From NCBI RefSeq assembly GCF_016031635.1, contig NZ_JACEGD010000011.1, positions 62,001 through 126,000 on the forward strand: a stretch of DNA of 64,000 nt. The letters are read 5' to 3'. Source of the DNA: Bradyrhizobium diversitatis. GTDB taxonomy: Bacteria; Pseudomonadota; Alphaproteobacteria; Rhizobiales; Xanthobacteraceae. Made by a program: the position numbers and the translations under genes. How positions within the stretch are numbered: the first letter of the stretch is position 1; each line of letters begins with the position of its first letter. This document shows, in pieces, positions 35,685 through 45,498 of this stretch. Under the pieces are notes generated by a model. It was not told where the DNA came from. It did not search any database and saw only the letters and a list, made by a program, of their open reading frames with translations.

Positions 35685-37213
35685 GCGACAGGGACAAGCC
35701 GGTCAATCCTTTCGGTCGGGGCGAGCGGACGATCATTCGTCCCAATCCCGGCGGGAGGTTGCCGCCGGCGCCCACCGCTCAGCCTCCGGCGGGCGAGGGA
35801 CCCGCGGCACGTCCAAGCTACTCGCCGTCGCCTGTGCCGCCTCCCGGCGCGCCCGCGCCTTCCTCGCCGTCATCCTCTTCTCCCATTCCGCAGCGCCCGA
35901 GCTACGCCGCTGCGCCGACCAGCCAGCCGGCCGAGGAATGGATATCGACACCCGCGCAGGCACCGGTGCAGCAGGGGATGCTGCCACCCGGACCGCCGTT
36001 GCGCATCGACGATCTGGTGGCGCCAAACGCCAATCCGGTGATGCGTGCGGCCGGCCCTTTGCTGCAATTGCTTGGCCGGTTGCGCGTGGCGCTCATGCGC
36101 GCGTCATTCGCAAGTCTGATGGAGCAGGTCGCCGACGCGATCAAGTTCTTCGAGAAGGATATCCGTTCGGCGGGGATCTCCGAGCATCAGGCCAACACGG
36201 CGAAATACATCCTGTGCGCCACCGCCGACGATATCGTGCAGCACATCCCGACCGATGAGCGCCATGTCTGGACGCAATATTCCATGCTGAGCCGGTTCTT
36301 CGGCGAGCGGGTGGGTGGTGTCCGTTTCTTCGAGATCCTCGACCATTTGAAGGTTGATCCGCTGATCAACTATCCAGTGCTCGAACTGCAGCATGCCTGC
36401 CTCGCGCTCGGCTTCCAGGGCATCCACCGTACATCGGCAGGCGGGCTTGCGAACCTGCAGGTGATCCAGCGCAACCTCTACGAATTGTTGCGCCGGGTCC
36501 GTCCCAAGACGGTGAGCGACCTGTCGCCCAACTGGAGGGGGCAGGCGCTGGCCGGTCGCCGGCAGCGTCTCCGCGTTCCGGTCTGGCTGGTGGCAGCCGT
36601 GGCCGCCGCGCTATTGACGGGGTCCTATTTCGTCCTGCGAACGCTGCTGGCCGGCCGGGCGGAGAACGCTGCCGAAGTCGCTCTGGCGCTGCATCCCAGC
36701 GATCCGATCGAGCTCAAGCGCAAGGTCATTGCACCGCCGCCACCACCACCTCCGCCGCCACCGCCGGACCGTATCACCCAGCTGCAGCGCATCCGCAATG
36801 CGCTCGCCAAGGAGAACACCGCCTGTGCCATGACCGCGGACCAGACCGCGAGCTTCATCGTGATCAGGGTCTGTGACCTCGCGTTGTTCTCGTCAGGCCA
36901 GGCCACCATCCTCGACGGCTTCAAGCCGGTTGCGGCCCGCGTCGCAGTAACCCTCGACAAGGAGCCGGGACGAATCCGGGTCGTCGGTCACACCGACAGC
37001 TCGCCGATCCGCACCGTGCGCTTCCCTTCGAACTTCGAGCTGTCGGTCGAGCGCGCCAAGGCGGTTGCCGCCGCGCTCAAGCCCGGCCTCACCGATGGTT
37101 CGCGCGTCGACGTTGAAGGCAAGGGAGCGGACGCGCCGATCGCACCCAATTCGACGCCTGACGGACGCGCCAAGAACCGGCGTGTCGAGATCTTTATCGA
37201 ACGCAGCGAATAA
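35681..37213 (+). CDS. tssL: T6SS membrane-complex protein TssL with OmpA-like C terminus
   Basis: A 510-residue protein. After a Pro-rich N terminus of about 100 residues comes the DotU/IcmH cytoplasmic domain (NPVMRAAGPLLQLLGRLR ... YILCATADDIV, LSRFFGERVGGVRFFEIL), a single membrane helix at about 297-320, a polyproline linker and an OmpA/MotB peptidoglycan-binding domain (about 395-508; RIRVVGHTDSSPI, NRRVEIFIERS). The extended form anchors the complex to the cell wall, which fits the absence of tssJ in this window. It overlaps tssK by 4 bases. Confidence 0.96.
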   Translation: MSDRDKPVNPFGRGERTIIRPNPGGRLPPAPTAQPPAGEGPAARPSYSPSPVPPPGAPAPSSPSSSSPIPQRPSYAAAPTSQPAEEWISTPAQAPVQQGMLPPGPPLRIDDLVAPNANPVMRAAGPLLQLLGRLRVALMRASFASLMEQVADAIKFFEKDIRSAGISEHQANTAKYILCATADDIVQHIPTDERHVWTQYSMLSRFFGERVGGVRFFEILDHLKVDPLINYPVLELQHACLALGFQGIHRTSAGGLANLQVIQRNLYELLRRVRPKTVSDLSPNWRGQALAGRRQRLRVPVWLVAAVAAALLTGSYFVLRTLLAGRAENAAEVALALHPSDPIELKRKVIAPPPPPPPPPPPDRITQLQRIRNALAKENTACAMTADQTASFIVIRVCDLALFSSGQATILDGFKPVAARVAVTLDKEPGRIRVVGHTDSSPIRTVRFPSNFELSVERAKAVAAALKPGLTDGSRVDVEGKGADAPIAPNSTPDGRAKNRRVEIFIERSE

Positions 37214-37257
37214 GCAGGCTCCACGGCTCACGCGGTTTGCGACACAGGTACCGATCA

Positions 37258-40200
37258 ATGCTTGCCAAGGATATCATCCGCATCATTCTCTACGGAGTTG
37301 GGCTCAGCTCGCTCGGCGCCGTGATCTATTTCGCAGGTCCCTTCATTGCATTCGGCGACTGGCATCCGCTCGAGAACCACATCATCCGCCAGATCGCGAT
37401 TCTGCTGCTGGTCACGGCCGCAGCGGGCGTCGCCGGCTTCAGTTTCTTCAAGCGGCGCAAGAATGCCAAGGAGATCGCCGACGGGATCAGTGCGGCAGAT
37501 CAGCCCGTCAGCGACGAGCCGGTTCTCAAGGAACGCATGAAGGATGCGCTCGCCACGCTGAAGACCGCCAGCGGCAACAAATCGAGCTATCTCTACGATC
37601 TGCCCTGGTACGTCATCATCGGCCCGCCCGGCGCCGGCAAGACCACCGCGCTGGTCAATTCCGGGCTCAAATTTCCGCTCGCACGCGGGGCGACGCCGGC
37701 TGCGGTTGCGGGGGTCGGCGGTACCCGCTATTGCGATTGGTGGTTTACCGAGGAGGCCGTCCTGATCGATACGGCCGGCCGCTATACCACCCAGGATTCC
37801 AACGCCAAGGCCGACAAGGAAAGCTGGCTGGCCTTCCTCGACATCCTCAAGAAGAGCCGGTCACGCCAGCCGATCAACGGCGTCCTGGTCGCCATCAGCA
37901 TCGAGGACGTGCTGACGCTGCCGAAGCAGGAACTCGCGCTTCACGCCGACGCCATCAGAATGCGCTTGCTCGAGCTGCATCAGAAGCTCAAGGTCAGCTT
38001 CCCCGTCTACGCGCTTTTTACCAAGGCCGATCTCGTTGCCGGCTTCACCGAATATTTCGCCTATCTCGGCGAGGCCGGCCGTCGCCAGGTCTGGGGCGCG
38101 ACATTCCAGACCGCTGACAAGACCCAGAATCTGGTGGGACAGATACCGGTCGAGTTCGACCGTCTGCTGGAGCGCCTGAGCGAGGAGACACTCGACCGCC
38201 TGCAGGACGAGCCGACCCCGCAGCACCGTGTGCAACTGTTCGGCTTCCCGGCACAGATGGCTCGGCTCAAGCCCCAGATCCACGACTTCCTCAACCAGAT
38301 CTTCGAGCCAACGCGCTACCACGTGAACGCGAACCTGCGGGGATTCTACTTCACCTCGGGTACGCAGCAAGGGACGCCCATCGACCAACTGATCGGGTCG
38401 CTGGCGCGCACGTTCGGCGCGGAGGAGGTCGGTTCCGGATCCTATTCAGGGACGGGCAAGAGCTATTTCCTCGCCGATCTCATTTCCAAGGTCATCATCG
38501 GCGAGGCCGACTGGGTCTCGACCGACCGTGCGGCGGTGCGCCGCGCACTGATTCTGAAAACCGCAGCGCTATCCTTGATCGGTCTGGTCTCGATCGGGCT
38601 GATCGCAGGATGGCTGACCAGCTACAAGCGCAATTCCGACTTGATCGCGCAGAGTGTGCAGGCGGACAACGAATATGCAGCCGCCGGAGCGCCTCTCATC
38701 AAGCAGACGCTGATCGACGATCATGATCTCGACAAGGTGTTGCCACTGCTCTATCGGCTGCGCAACGCCCCGGCGGGCTACGGTTCGCGCAACGAGTCGG
38801 TGCCCCTGTCGGCCCGTTACGGGCTCAGCCAGCACGCCCGGCTGATGTCGCCCTCCAAGGCGGCCTATCATGCGGCGCTCGAGCGCATGTTCAGGCCACG
38901 CCTGCTGTATCGTTTGGAGGAGCAGCTCAACGCGCGCATCAACGAATCTGCATTCGTCTACGAGGCGCTCAAGGTCTATCTGATGCTCGGCGGCCTGCAG
39001 TCGCCGGACCGCGATCTGATCCGCTCCTGGATGCAGCGCGACTGGCAGGACAATCTCTATCCCGGCGCAACCAACGCAGAAGGACGGCGCCTGCTCGACG
39101 AGAACCTCACGGCGATGTTCGACCTCGAGACGGAGCAGCCCCCGCTTGTCGAGCTGGACGGCCGGCTGATCAAGCAGGCGCAGAACTCCCTCGCGCGCCT
39201 GAGCGTGTCGCAGCGCGCCTACGAATTCCTGAAATCCGAGGCTCGCTCATCGACTGCAGGCGACTGGATCGCCGCCCGCCGCGGCGGTCCTGACATGGCG
39301 GTCGTGTTCGAAACCACGACGGGGCAGCCTCTGGACGCTGTGCGGGTGCCCCAGTTCTTCACGTATAACGGCTTCCAGCAGAACTTCGTCGCCCGGCTGC
39401 CGGGTTTGTCGGAGCGCATGAAGAAGGAACGCTGGGTTCTGGGCGATGCCGGCCAGCAGTCGGCCATCGACCAGCAGTACGACAACCTCGCCGGCGACCT
39501 CGTGAACATCTATTCCAACGAGTTTGTTACGACTTGGCGAACCGCGCTGGGCAGCTTGCGTCTGAAGAAGCTGCTTGCCGACAAGCCGAAATACGAGGTG
39601 CTAAGGGCGGTTTCCGCGCCGACCTCACCGATGCGGCAAATCCTGGAATCGGTGCGCGACGAAACGACACTGACCAAAGAGCGGCCGAAGCCGGCGAATG
39701 CTGCGACGAACCCGGCCACGCCTGCTGTGGCCGCGCCGCCACTGTTCACCAACGCCCAGGATGGACCACTCGGGGCGACGATCGAAGCACAGTTCAAACC
39801 ATATCATGCGGTGCTGGAAGGCGACAGCACCCGCCGGCCGATCGACTCGACCATCGCCAACCTGAACGACATCGCGCAGAATCTGACGCTGATCATCGAG
39901 AACCCGCAACTGACCGCGCAGGCGACCGCTTCGCTTCAGAGCCAGGTTGCGGCCCTGCGCAACAATGCCTCGCGCATGCCGCCGCCGTTCTCCGACATGC
40001 TGCGCGCGGCCGCCGCGGAGTTCGAGGGCAGCATTGCCGCCTCGACTGCCGGACAGATCCTGCAGGCGCTGCGCGATCAGGTCACGCCGGTTTGCCAGCA
40101 GACAGTGACCAACCGGTATCCGTTCGTCCGCGGCAGCAATCAAGAGGTGCCACTCGCCGACTTTGCCAAGCTTTTCAGTCCGAACGGCATCATGGACAAG

Positions 40201-40809
40201 TTCTTCACCCAGTTCCTGGCGTCTTACGCCGACACGTCGCGATCAGATTGGACGTGGCGGAAGGAGAGTCCCGTCGGCCGATCGTTCTCGCCCGACACGC
40301 TGAAGCAGTTCCAGAATGCGGCCTATGTCCGCGACGCCTTCTTCCAGACCGGCGGTGGCGTACCGGCGGTGTCGTTCGCAATCCGGCCGCCCGGGGCATC
40401 CGGGCCGGGCGTGACGGTCAAGACCGAGATTGGTGGCACGACGATCACCAGCCCGGTCACGCCGGGCCCGCCCACGGCTTCGTCCATGTTCGGCGGGCCG
40501 CAACCTCCGCCACCACCGCCGCAGCCTCAGAGCAACGCACCGACCACCGTTCTCTGGCCGGGTCCGTCGCCGCGGACGGCAATTTCGGTCAGCAACGATA
40601 TCGGGCCGCCATCCGTGCTCGAGCGCATCGGTCCCTGGTCGTTGTTCCGGATGCTCGAGGCTGGATCCTTGGTGGTGAAAGCAGAAACCGCCAGCGCGAC
40701 TTTCATCGTCGCGGGGCGCGAGCTCAACTATCAGATTTCGACCGGGTCGTTGCGCAATCCCCTCAACCTGTCGGTGCTCCGCGAGTTTCGTTGCCCGACT
40801 GGAATATGA
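37258..40809 (+). CDS. tssM: T6SS membrane-complex protein TssM (IcmF)
   Basis: An 1183-residue inner-membrane protein. Two membrane helices at the N terminus (about 5-28 and 38-59) flank a short loop. They are followed by a cytoplasmic NTPase-like domain with an intact Walker A, GPPGAGKT at 122-129, a third helix near 431-455, and the large periplasmic IcmF-related and C-terminal beta domains. Not all TssM proteins keep the P-loop; this one does. I chose the ATG at 37258 (MLAKDIIRII). The stop overlaps tagF as ATGA. Confidence 0.96.
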   Translation: MLAKDIIRIILYGVGLSSLGAVIYFAGPFIAFGDWHPLENHIIRQIAILLLVTAAAGVAGFSFFKRRKNAKEIADGISAADQPVSDEPVLKERMKDALATLKTASGNKSSYLYDLPWYVIIGPPGAGKTTALVNSGLKFPLARGATPAAVAGVGGTRYCDWWFTEEAVLIDTAGRYTTQDSNAKADKESWLAFLDILKKSRSRQPINGVLVAISIEDVLTLPKQELALHADAIRMRLLELHQKLKVSFPVYALFTKADLVAGFTEYFAYLGEAGRRQVWGATFQTADKTQNLVGQIPVEFDRLLERLSEETLDRLQDEPTPQHRVQLFGFPAQMARLKPQIHDFLNQIFEPTRYHVNANLRGFYFTSGTQQGTPIDQLIGSLARTFGAEEVGSGSYSGTGKSYFLADLISKVIIGEADWVSTDRAAVRRALILKTAALSLIGLVSIGLIAGWLTSYKRNSDLIAQSVQADNEYAAAGAPLIKQTLIDDHDLDKVLPLLYRLRNAPAGYGSRNESVPLSARYGLSQHARLMSPSKAAYHAALERMFRPRLLYRLEEQLNARINESAFVYEALKVYLMLGGLQSPDRDLIRSWMQRDWQDNLYPGATNAEGRRLLDENLTAMFDLETEQPPLVELDGRLIKQAQNSLARLSVSQRAYEFLKSEARSSTAGDWIAARRGGPDMAVVFETTTGQPLDAVRVPQFFTYNGFQQNFVARLPGLSERMKKERWVLGDAGQQSAIDQQYDNLAGDLVNIYSNEFVTTWRTALGSLRLKKLLADKPKYEVLRAVSAPTSPMRQILESVRDETTLTKERPKPANAATNPATPAVAAPPLFTNAQDGPLGATIEAQFKPYHAVLEGDSTRRPIDSTIANLNDIAQNLTLIIENPQLTAQATASLQSQVAALRNNASRMPPPFSDMLRAAAAEFEGSIAASTAGQILQALRDQVTPVCQQTVTNRYPFVRGSNQEVPLADFAKLFSPNGIMDKFFTQFLASYADTSRSDWTWRKESPVGRSFSPDTLKQFQNAAYVRDAFFQTGGGVPAVSFAIRPPGASGPGVTVKTEIGGTTITSPVTPGPPTASSMFGGPQPPPPPPQPQSNAPTTVLWPGPSPRTAISVSNDIGPPSVLERIGPWSLFRMLEAGSLVVKAETASATFIVAGRELNYQISTGSLRNPLNLSVLREFRCPTGI

Positions 40810-41507
40810 ACATGCGTTGTGGGCTATTCGGCAAGATCGGCGCGAAGCGTGATTTCATCGCGATCGCCACCCCGCGCAGCTTCCTGGAAGCCTGGGAGCC
40901 ATGGGTGCAGTCTGCGCTGTCGGCCAGTCGTCATCAGCTTGGCCCGGGCTGGCAGCAGGCGTTCCTGACCGCACCGGTCTGGCGATTCTGGCTTGGCGCC
41001 GCCATCTGCGGCACGACGGTGGCGGGGGCAATGATGCCTTCGCTCGACGGGGTGGGGCGGTATTATCCATTGACGGTGCATGCGGTGTCGGACGAAAGCG
41101 CCTTACTGCCGCCGCCGAGCATCGATCCTCAGGATGAATGGTACGGGCAGGCGGAGGCGTTCCTGCTTTCGACTCTGGATCAAACTTCGACCTTTGAGCA
41201 GATATCGGGTGCTCTGGATCGTCTCGTGGTGCCGCGACCGCAGGCGCCGATCGCCGACGAATCGCAAATGATCGCACTGGGCGCAACGACCGTCGGAGCG
41301 GTTTCGGCGGATGACGCATTCACCAAGTCCTTTGCCGCGCTTTCCGCTGCCAGTCCGCAGATCTATGCTGCGGCAAGTTTCTGGTGGACCGCGGGTGGCG
41401 AAGGCTTTCCATCAATGGCGCTCGCTTGCCGCGGATTGCCGGACCCATTTCACTACTCCACAATGCTGACCGGCGATCTCGGCCGTACAGCATCCGGGAC
41501 GGGGTGA
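40806..41507 (+). CDS. tagF: T6SS-associated protein TagF (ImpM)
   Basis: A 233-residue ImpM/TagF protein, identified by CGLFGKIGAKRDFIA, the WEPWVQSALSASR stretch and GVGRYYPLTVHA. TagF represses T6SS assembly post-translationally in species where it has been studied, in some by acting on Fha. The open frame extends far upstream (to 39534) but only as a shadow inside tssM; the ATG at 40806 overlaps the tssM stop, and a second ATG at 40812 is possible. Confidence 0.93.
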   Translation: MNMRCGLFGKIGAKRDFIAIATPRSFLEAWEPWVQSALSASRHQLGPGWQQAFLTAPVWRFWLGAAICGTTVAGAMMPSLDGVGRYYPLTVHAVSDESALLPPPSIDPQDEWYGQAEAFLLSTLDQTSTFEQISGALDRLVVPRPQAPIADESQMIALGATTVGAVSADDAFTKSFAALSAASPQIYAAASFWWTAGGEGFPSMALACRGLPDPFHYSTMLTGDLGRTASGTG

Positions 41508-41513
41508 CGCGCG

Positions 41514-42290
41514 ATGGTGCATATCCCTTCCTTGTTCGATGTCGGCAGCGTCACTCATGCCGGACGGGTGCGGACGCGCAACGAAGATTCGTGCCTGGTC
41601 CGGACCGATGTCGGCCTGTGGGCCGTCGCCGACGGTATGGGCGGTCACGAGGCCGGCGATCTCGCCAGCCGCATCGTCGTGCAGTCGCTTGATACGATCG
41701 GCTTGCCGGACTCGGCCGCCGACTTGCTGACGCAGTGCGAGGAGCGACTGTTCCATGCGAACCGGCAGATCCTGTCGCTCAGCAAGGAACGGCAGGGTGC
41801 CACCGTCGGCACCACGGCGGCGGTTCTGCTCGTGCGCGACGGCTATTATGCCTGCATATGGGCGGGCGACAGCCGGGTCTACCTGGTCACCCGGGGCAGC
41901 ATCAATCAGGTATCGCATGATCACAGCGAGCTGGAGGAACTGATTGCCGGCGGCGCGGTGTCGCGCGAAGACGTCAAGGACTGGCCGAGCAATGCCATTA
42001 CCCGGGCCGTCGGCGTCGCCGATGATCCGGAGTTCGAGGTCGTGACCGGTCCGGCCGAGCCGGAAGACGTCTTCGTGATCTGCAGCGACGGCTTGACCAA
42101 GCATGTGCAGGACGACGAGATCCTGCAGCATGCGATCACGCGGCACGCCCAGGCGGCTTGCGATGACATGCTCGCTTTGGCTCTTGATCGGGGAGGGCTC
42201 GACAACGTGACGATCGTGGTTGTGCGGCTGCTGGTGCCGCGATCCTCAGAACCGACGAGATCGCCGCTGGATCGGGAGCCGCAACCATGA
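41514..42290 (+). CDS. pppA: T6SS PP2C-type protein phosphatase (PppA/Stp)
   Basis: A 258-residue Ser/Thr phosphatase of the PP2C (PPM) family. Metal-binding motifs are RTRNEDS, VADGMGGHEAGD, AGDSRVY and ICSDGLTKHV. It would reverse phosphorylation by the adjacent kinase, with TagH/Fha as the likely substrate. It begins 6 bases after tagF and overlaps the kinase start (ATGA). Confidence 0.95.
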   Translation: MVHIPSLFDVGSVTHAGRVRTRNEDSCLVRTDVGLWAVADGMGGHEAGDLASRIVVQSLDTIGLPDSAADLLTQCEERLFHANRQILSLSKERQGATVGTTAAVLLVRDGYYACIWAGDSRVYLVTRGSINQVSHDHSELEELIAGGAVSREDVKDWPSNAITRAVGVADDPEFEVVTGPAEPEDVFVICSDGLTKHVQDDEILQHAITRHAQAACDDMLALALDRGGLDNVTIVVVRLLVPRSSEPTRSPLDREPQP

Positions 42291-44098
42291 GCGTTAACGA
42301 TCCATTCCCGTCGGGCTACCGTGGTGTGCCGCCCGGCACCCGCCTCAACGGCATCTACGAGATCGAAGCCGTGATCGGCGCGGGCGGCATGGGCGAGGTC
42401 TACAAGTGCCGTGAGATCCAGACCGGATCGCCGGTTGCGGTGAAAATGCTGCTGCCCGACATGGTCGACAACGAGGCCGCGCTCGCGCTGTTCCGGCGGG
42501 AGGCAGCGGCGCTTCACAATCTCCCGCACGACGCGATCGTTCGCTACTTCCTGTTCACCGTGGAGCCCGTGCTGCAGCGACCGTATCTCGCGATGGAGTT
42601 CGTGAACGGCCGTTCGCTCTCGAACATGCTCGACGAAGGGCCGTTGACTTTCGAGGCGCTGGTCAAGCTGATGCAGCGCGTTGCATCGGGACTGGAGGCC
42701 GCCCACGAGCACGGCATCATCCATCGCGACGTTTCCCCGGACAACATCATCGTGCCGCTCGACGATGTGAGACGCGCCAAGATCATCGATTTCGGCATCG
42801 CCCGATCGACCCAGATGGGTGACAAGACCATCATCGGTTCGGGCTTCGCCGGCAAGGACAACTACGCGTCTCCGGAACAGGTCGGCCTGTACGGCAACGA
42901 GATCACGGCGAAGTCCGACGTCTACAGCTTCGGCCTCGTGCTGTTCCATGCGCTGACCGGACAGAAGCTCGACATGGGCGGAAGCCAGTTTCAACTGGTG
43001 GAGAAGCGCCGGCGTGTGCCCGATCTCGGTGCGGTAGACATGCGCATCAGGCCTTTGCTGGAGCGGATGCTGCAGCCCGATCCGGCGTTGCGTGCGACCA
43101 TGGCGGAGGTCGCCAAGTGGACGCCGACAGGTCCGCCCCAGACATCCACCGCGCCGTTGTCCGGCTTCGATCCGCTGGCGCGGCCGGAAACCGCGGCGCC
43201 GGCCTGGCAGGATAGGGCGCCCTCAACCGCGCAGAAGAGGCCGCGCAGTCTCTGGCTCTATGCGAGCGCAGCCGCGGTGCTGCTCATGTTGGGCGGGGGT
43301 GGATATGCCTTCTACAAGCTGGTCTGGTCGGCGCCTGGCGTGGCGGGCTTGCCGCCGCCTCCGAAACTCGCGGGGACAATGTCGCCGCCGAAAGTCGAGC
43401 CCTCCGCACCACAGCCCGGACGTCAGGAGCCGGTGAAGCTGTCACCACCGCCGGCGGTAACGCCTACTCCGCCAGCCGAGGGGCAGGGACGCGCCGAACG
43501 CATCCGCAAATATGTAGCTCAATACTCCGGCGGCGATTGCTTCTTCATCTTGCCGGTTGCGGTCAGTCAAACCGCCGCCGTGATCGAAGGCTACGGCGCC
43601 TCGACGGCCCCGTTCGATACGTTCGACAAGGCGTTTCGGCGGGACCAGGGATTTGAGGCTTCGGTCGGTGTCAGGCAGGTGACCCAGGCCCAGTGCCCGG
43701 CCGTCAAGTTCTTAAGCCAGGTGGGAAGCGACCAGATGCGAGTGCCGCGCGTCACCCTGTCAGCGACGGAACTGAAGGCCGGCGAAACCCTCAACGGCAC
43801 CATCGAGAACTTCGCCAATCGTGTGGTGGAATTGCTCATGGTATCGGATCGCGGTGAGGTGCAGAGCCTGTCTTACCTCCTGAAGCCGGGTATTGACTCG
43901 CTGTCGTTTTCGCTCCCGGTCCCGCGCGCGAGCGGTCCGCAACTGATCTTGGCCGTAGCGACTCCGCAGGTTCTGGACTCGTTGCGCCAGCCGCGACCGA
44001 CCGCTGCCGACACGTTCTTCCTGCAGGCGCTGAGTGACGCCCAGCGCAACCGCGTGACGATCACCGCGGCCGCACGATACGTGATGCTTACGAACTGA
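42287..44098 (+). CDS. ppkA: T6SS Ser/Thr kinase PpkA with periplasmic DUF4384-like domain
   Basis: A 603-residue membrane kinase. The glycine loop GAGGMGEVY, lysine in VAVKML, catalytic H146-R-D-V-S-P-D-N, DFG in IIDFGIARS and SPE are all present; the usual L-K in HRDLKP is V-S. A single membrane helix at about 322-346 leads to a Pro-rich linker and a ~200-residue periplasmic region whose last part (LKAGETLNGTIEN ... LMVSDRGEVQSL) resembles DUF4384. The external part may sense envelope cues and activate Fha phosphorylation. It is the last gene of the plus-strand T6SS operon and is convergent with the DUF4424 gene. Confidence 0.92.
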   Translation: MSVNDPFPSGYRGVPPGTRLNGIYEIEAVIGAGGMGEVYKCREIQTGSPVAVKMLLPDMVDNEAALALFRREAAALHNLPHDAIVRYFLFTVEPVLQRPYLAMEFVNGRSLSNMLDEGPLTFEALVKLMQRVASGLEAAHEHGIIHRDVSPDNIIVPLDDVRRAKIIDFGIARSTQMGDKTIIGSGFAGKDNYASPEQVGLYGNEITAKSDVYSFGLVLFHALTGQKLDMGGSQFQLVEKRRRVPDLGAVDMRIRPLLERMLQPDPALRATMAEVAKWTPTGPPQTSTAPLSGFDPLARPETAAPAWQDRAPSTAQKRPRSLWLYASAAAVLLMLGGGGYAFYKLVWSAPGVAGLPPPPKLAGTMSPPKVEPSAPQPGRQEPVKLSPPPAVTPTPPAEGQGRAERIRKYVAQYSGGDCFFILPVAVSQTAAVIEGYGASTAPFDTFDKAFRRDQGFEASVGVRQVTQAQCPAVKFLSQVGSDQMRVPRVTLSATELKAGETLNGTIENFANRVVELLMVSDRGEVQSLSYLLKPGIDSLSFSLPVPRASGPQLILAVATPQVLDSLRQPRPTAADTFFLQALSDAQRNRVTITAAARYVMLTN

Positions 44099-44122
44099 TC
44101 GGCGCTCAGAATTTTCCGATCA
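44096..44122. terminator. Weak bidirectional hairpin between convergent genes
   Basis: TGATCGG and CCGATCA form 7-base arms around a 13-base loop that spans the end of ppkA and the end of the convergent DUF4424 gene. It is short and lacks a T-run, so its role as a terminator is uncertain. Confidence 0.3.
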
Positions 44123-45134
44123 CCAGGATCTTCAGGTCGGTATCCGGCTTGAAATCGCTTGCCGTATATTCAAGCGTGTTTCCGGCCGGGGAGGCCTTGA
44201 GCCGGCCCTGGCAGAAGCTGACCATGCGGTCGCTGCCACCGGGGTCGATGGTCAGCTTGAACGCCCGGATCGGCCCGGCCCAATTCGCGCCGGTCTTGAG
44301 CACGTATGAAATGCGCCGCTCCTGCAGCTTGGCGGTGTTGACCGTGCCGTCGCCGGCGCGCTTGTCGAGCTCGGCAAGGAACCCGTCCGTGACGCAATAC
44401 TCCTTCCGGTAACGCGCGACTTCCGGGCCGAGTGCGTTGCTGCGGCGCAGGCCCGGGCGCAGTATGGTGTCAGCGCTGGAGCCGACGCTCGGCCGATACT
44501 GGTGTTCGACGACAACGGTGCGCGAGGGCGGAAACACCTGCTGGCGCACGGCAGACGTCCTGGTGACCCAGCCTGGAGCATATTGCTGACGGCCGTTGTC
44601 GCTCATTCCGGCAGGCATCAATAACCCCTCGTCCACAAGTCGGGTTCGGGTTGCTGCCGGGAGGTCGGTCATGCGGATTTCGCGGTTGCCGATGGGCAAC
44701 AGCGGCAGCTTGAACTGGCGGAGCAGTGCGCTGACATCCTTGTCGCCAATCATGGCGCGCTGATCAATCGTCAGCGGCGCTGGGCTGCCGTCGATCCTGG
44801 TCTCGAAGTCGACGAAGTTCACCGGGTCGTTCGACGGCAGCGCGATGTTATCGGCCTCCGACAGTTCGATGTCGGGCAGCGGAAAGGCCACAGTCAGCGT
44901 CACCGGCTTGTTGGTGACGTTGGCGAACTGATAGCGAACGATGATCCTGTCGAGTGCGATACGCAGGTCCTCGCTCTCCATGGCCACATCGCGGGTGCGA
45001 ACGAACTGGAGCCCTCCGATCGACAATTCGGCGGCCGAGTCGTTGGCCCATGCCGGCCAGTTGGTCGAAACCAACAGGGCGACCATCAAGGCTCGGACCC
45101 GCAACGACGCGCGGGGCAGCGGTCCGTTCAGCAT
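44106..45134 (-). CDS. DUF4424 family periplasmic protein
   Basis: A 342-residue exported protein. A signal peptide (VRALMVALLVSTNWPAWA) precedes NDSAAELSIGGLQF, and the stretch MESEDLRIALDRIIVRYQFAN followed by VAFPLPDIELSE is the recognisable core of DUF4424. Function unknown; it is probably beta-rich and periplasmic. I chose the ATG at 45134 because GGAG lies 6 bases upstream, although the frame is open to 45245. The small gene 50 bases upstream is probably cotranscribed. Confidence 0.8.
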   Translation of the reverse strand: MLNGPLPRASLRVRALMVALLVSTNWPAWANDSAAELSIGGLQFVRTRDVAMESEDLRIALDRIIVRYQFANVTNKPVTLTVAFPLPDIELSEADNIALPSNDPVNFVDFETRIDGSPAPLTIDQRAMIGDKDVSALLRQFKLPLLPIGNREIRMTDLPAATRTRLVDEGLLMPAGMSDNGRQQYAPGWVTRTSAVRQQVFPPSRTVVVEHQYRPSVGSSADTILRPGLRRSNALGPEVARYRKEYCVTDGFLAELDKRAGDGTVNTAKLQERRISYVLKTGANWAGPIRAFKLTIDPGGSDRMVSFCQGRLKASPAGNTLEYTASDFKPDTDLKILVIGKF

Positions 45135-45184
45135 GCTCGTCTCCATACGGCGTCGCAACATGTGCCGGTCCGCCCGGCAATGAA

Positions 45185-45466
45185 TCAGTCGAGGGCCTGG
45201 TAAAGATCGCCCCATTCGGGCTTCCAGACGCCGTCCGGATCGCACACCACGATCGCGAGCTTCACGTCATTGGCCAGCCGGATCGCGCCGCGAAAGGCGT
45301 CCTGGGCCGGCAATGGGGCGCTGACCTGGTCATTGGACAGCCGCCCGCCGCTGCTGGCAGCCGGCATCACGACCGCTCCGGTGGCGCCGTCAATGTCGCG
45401 TTTCAGGACCAGCGTAATGGCGTCGGGCTGGATCTCGTTGACCTGCTCAAATCTATTCTTGGCCAT
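45185..45466 (-). CDS. Small conserved hypothetical protein
   Basis: A 93-residue soluble protein starting MAKNRFEQVNEIQ and ending VWKPEWGDLYQALD. The frame runs upstream to 46033, but the codons before 45466 are antisense to the next gene and do not look coded. It has no signal peptide. It is divergent from the beta-propeller gene, with a perfect palindrome 33-52 bases ahead of its start. I do not recognise the family. Confidence 0.6.
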   Translation of the reverse strand: MAKNRFEQVNEIQPDAITLVLKRDIDGATGAVVMPAASSGGRLSNDQVSAPLPAQDAFRGAIRLANDVKLAIVVCDPDGVWKPEWGDLYQALD

Positions 45467-45498
45467 GGTTTTTGCACCGCAAGCTGAAGACATTCGGG

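Noticed and set aside
36738..36770. CCG/CCA repeat tract in tssL
   Set aside because: It encodes the polyproline linker between the membrane helix and the OmpA-like domain, not an independent repeat element.
39534..40805. Long upstream extension of tagF
   Set aside because: It lies wholly within tssM in another frame and is low-complexity Arg/Ala-rich; the TagF family starts at 40806 or 40812.
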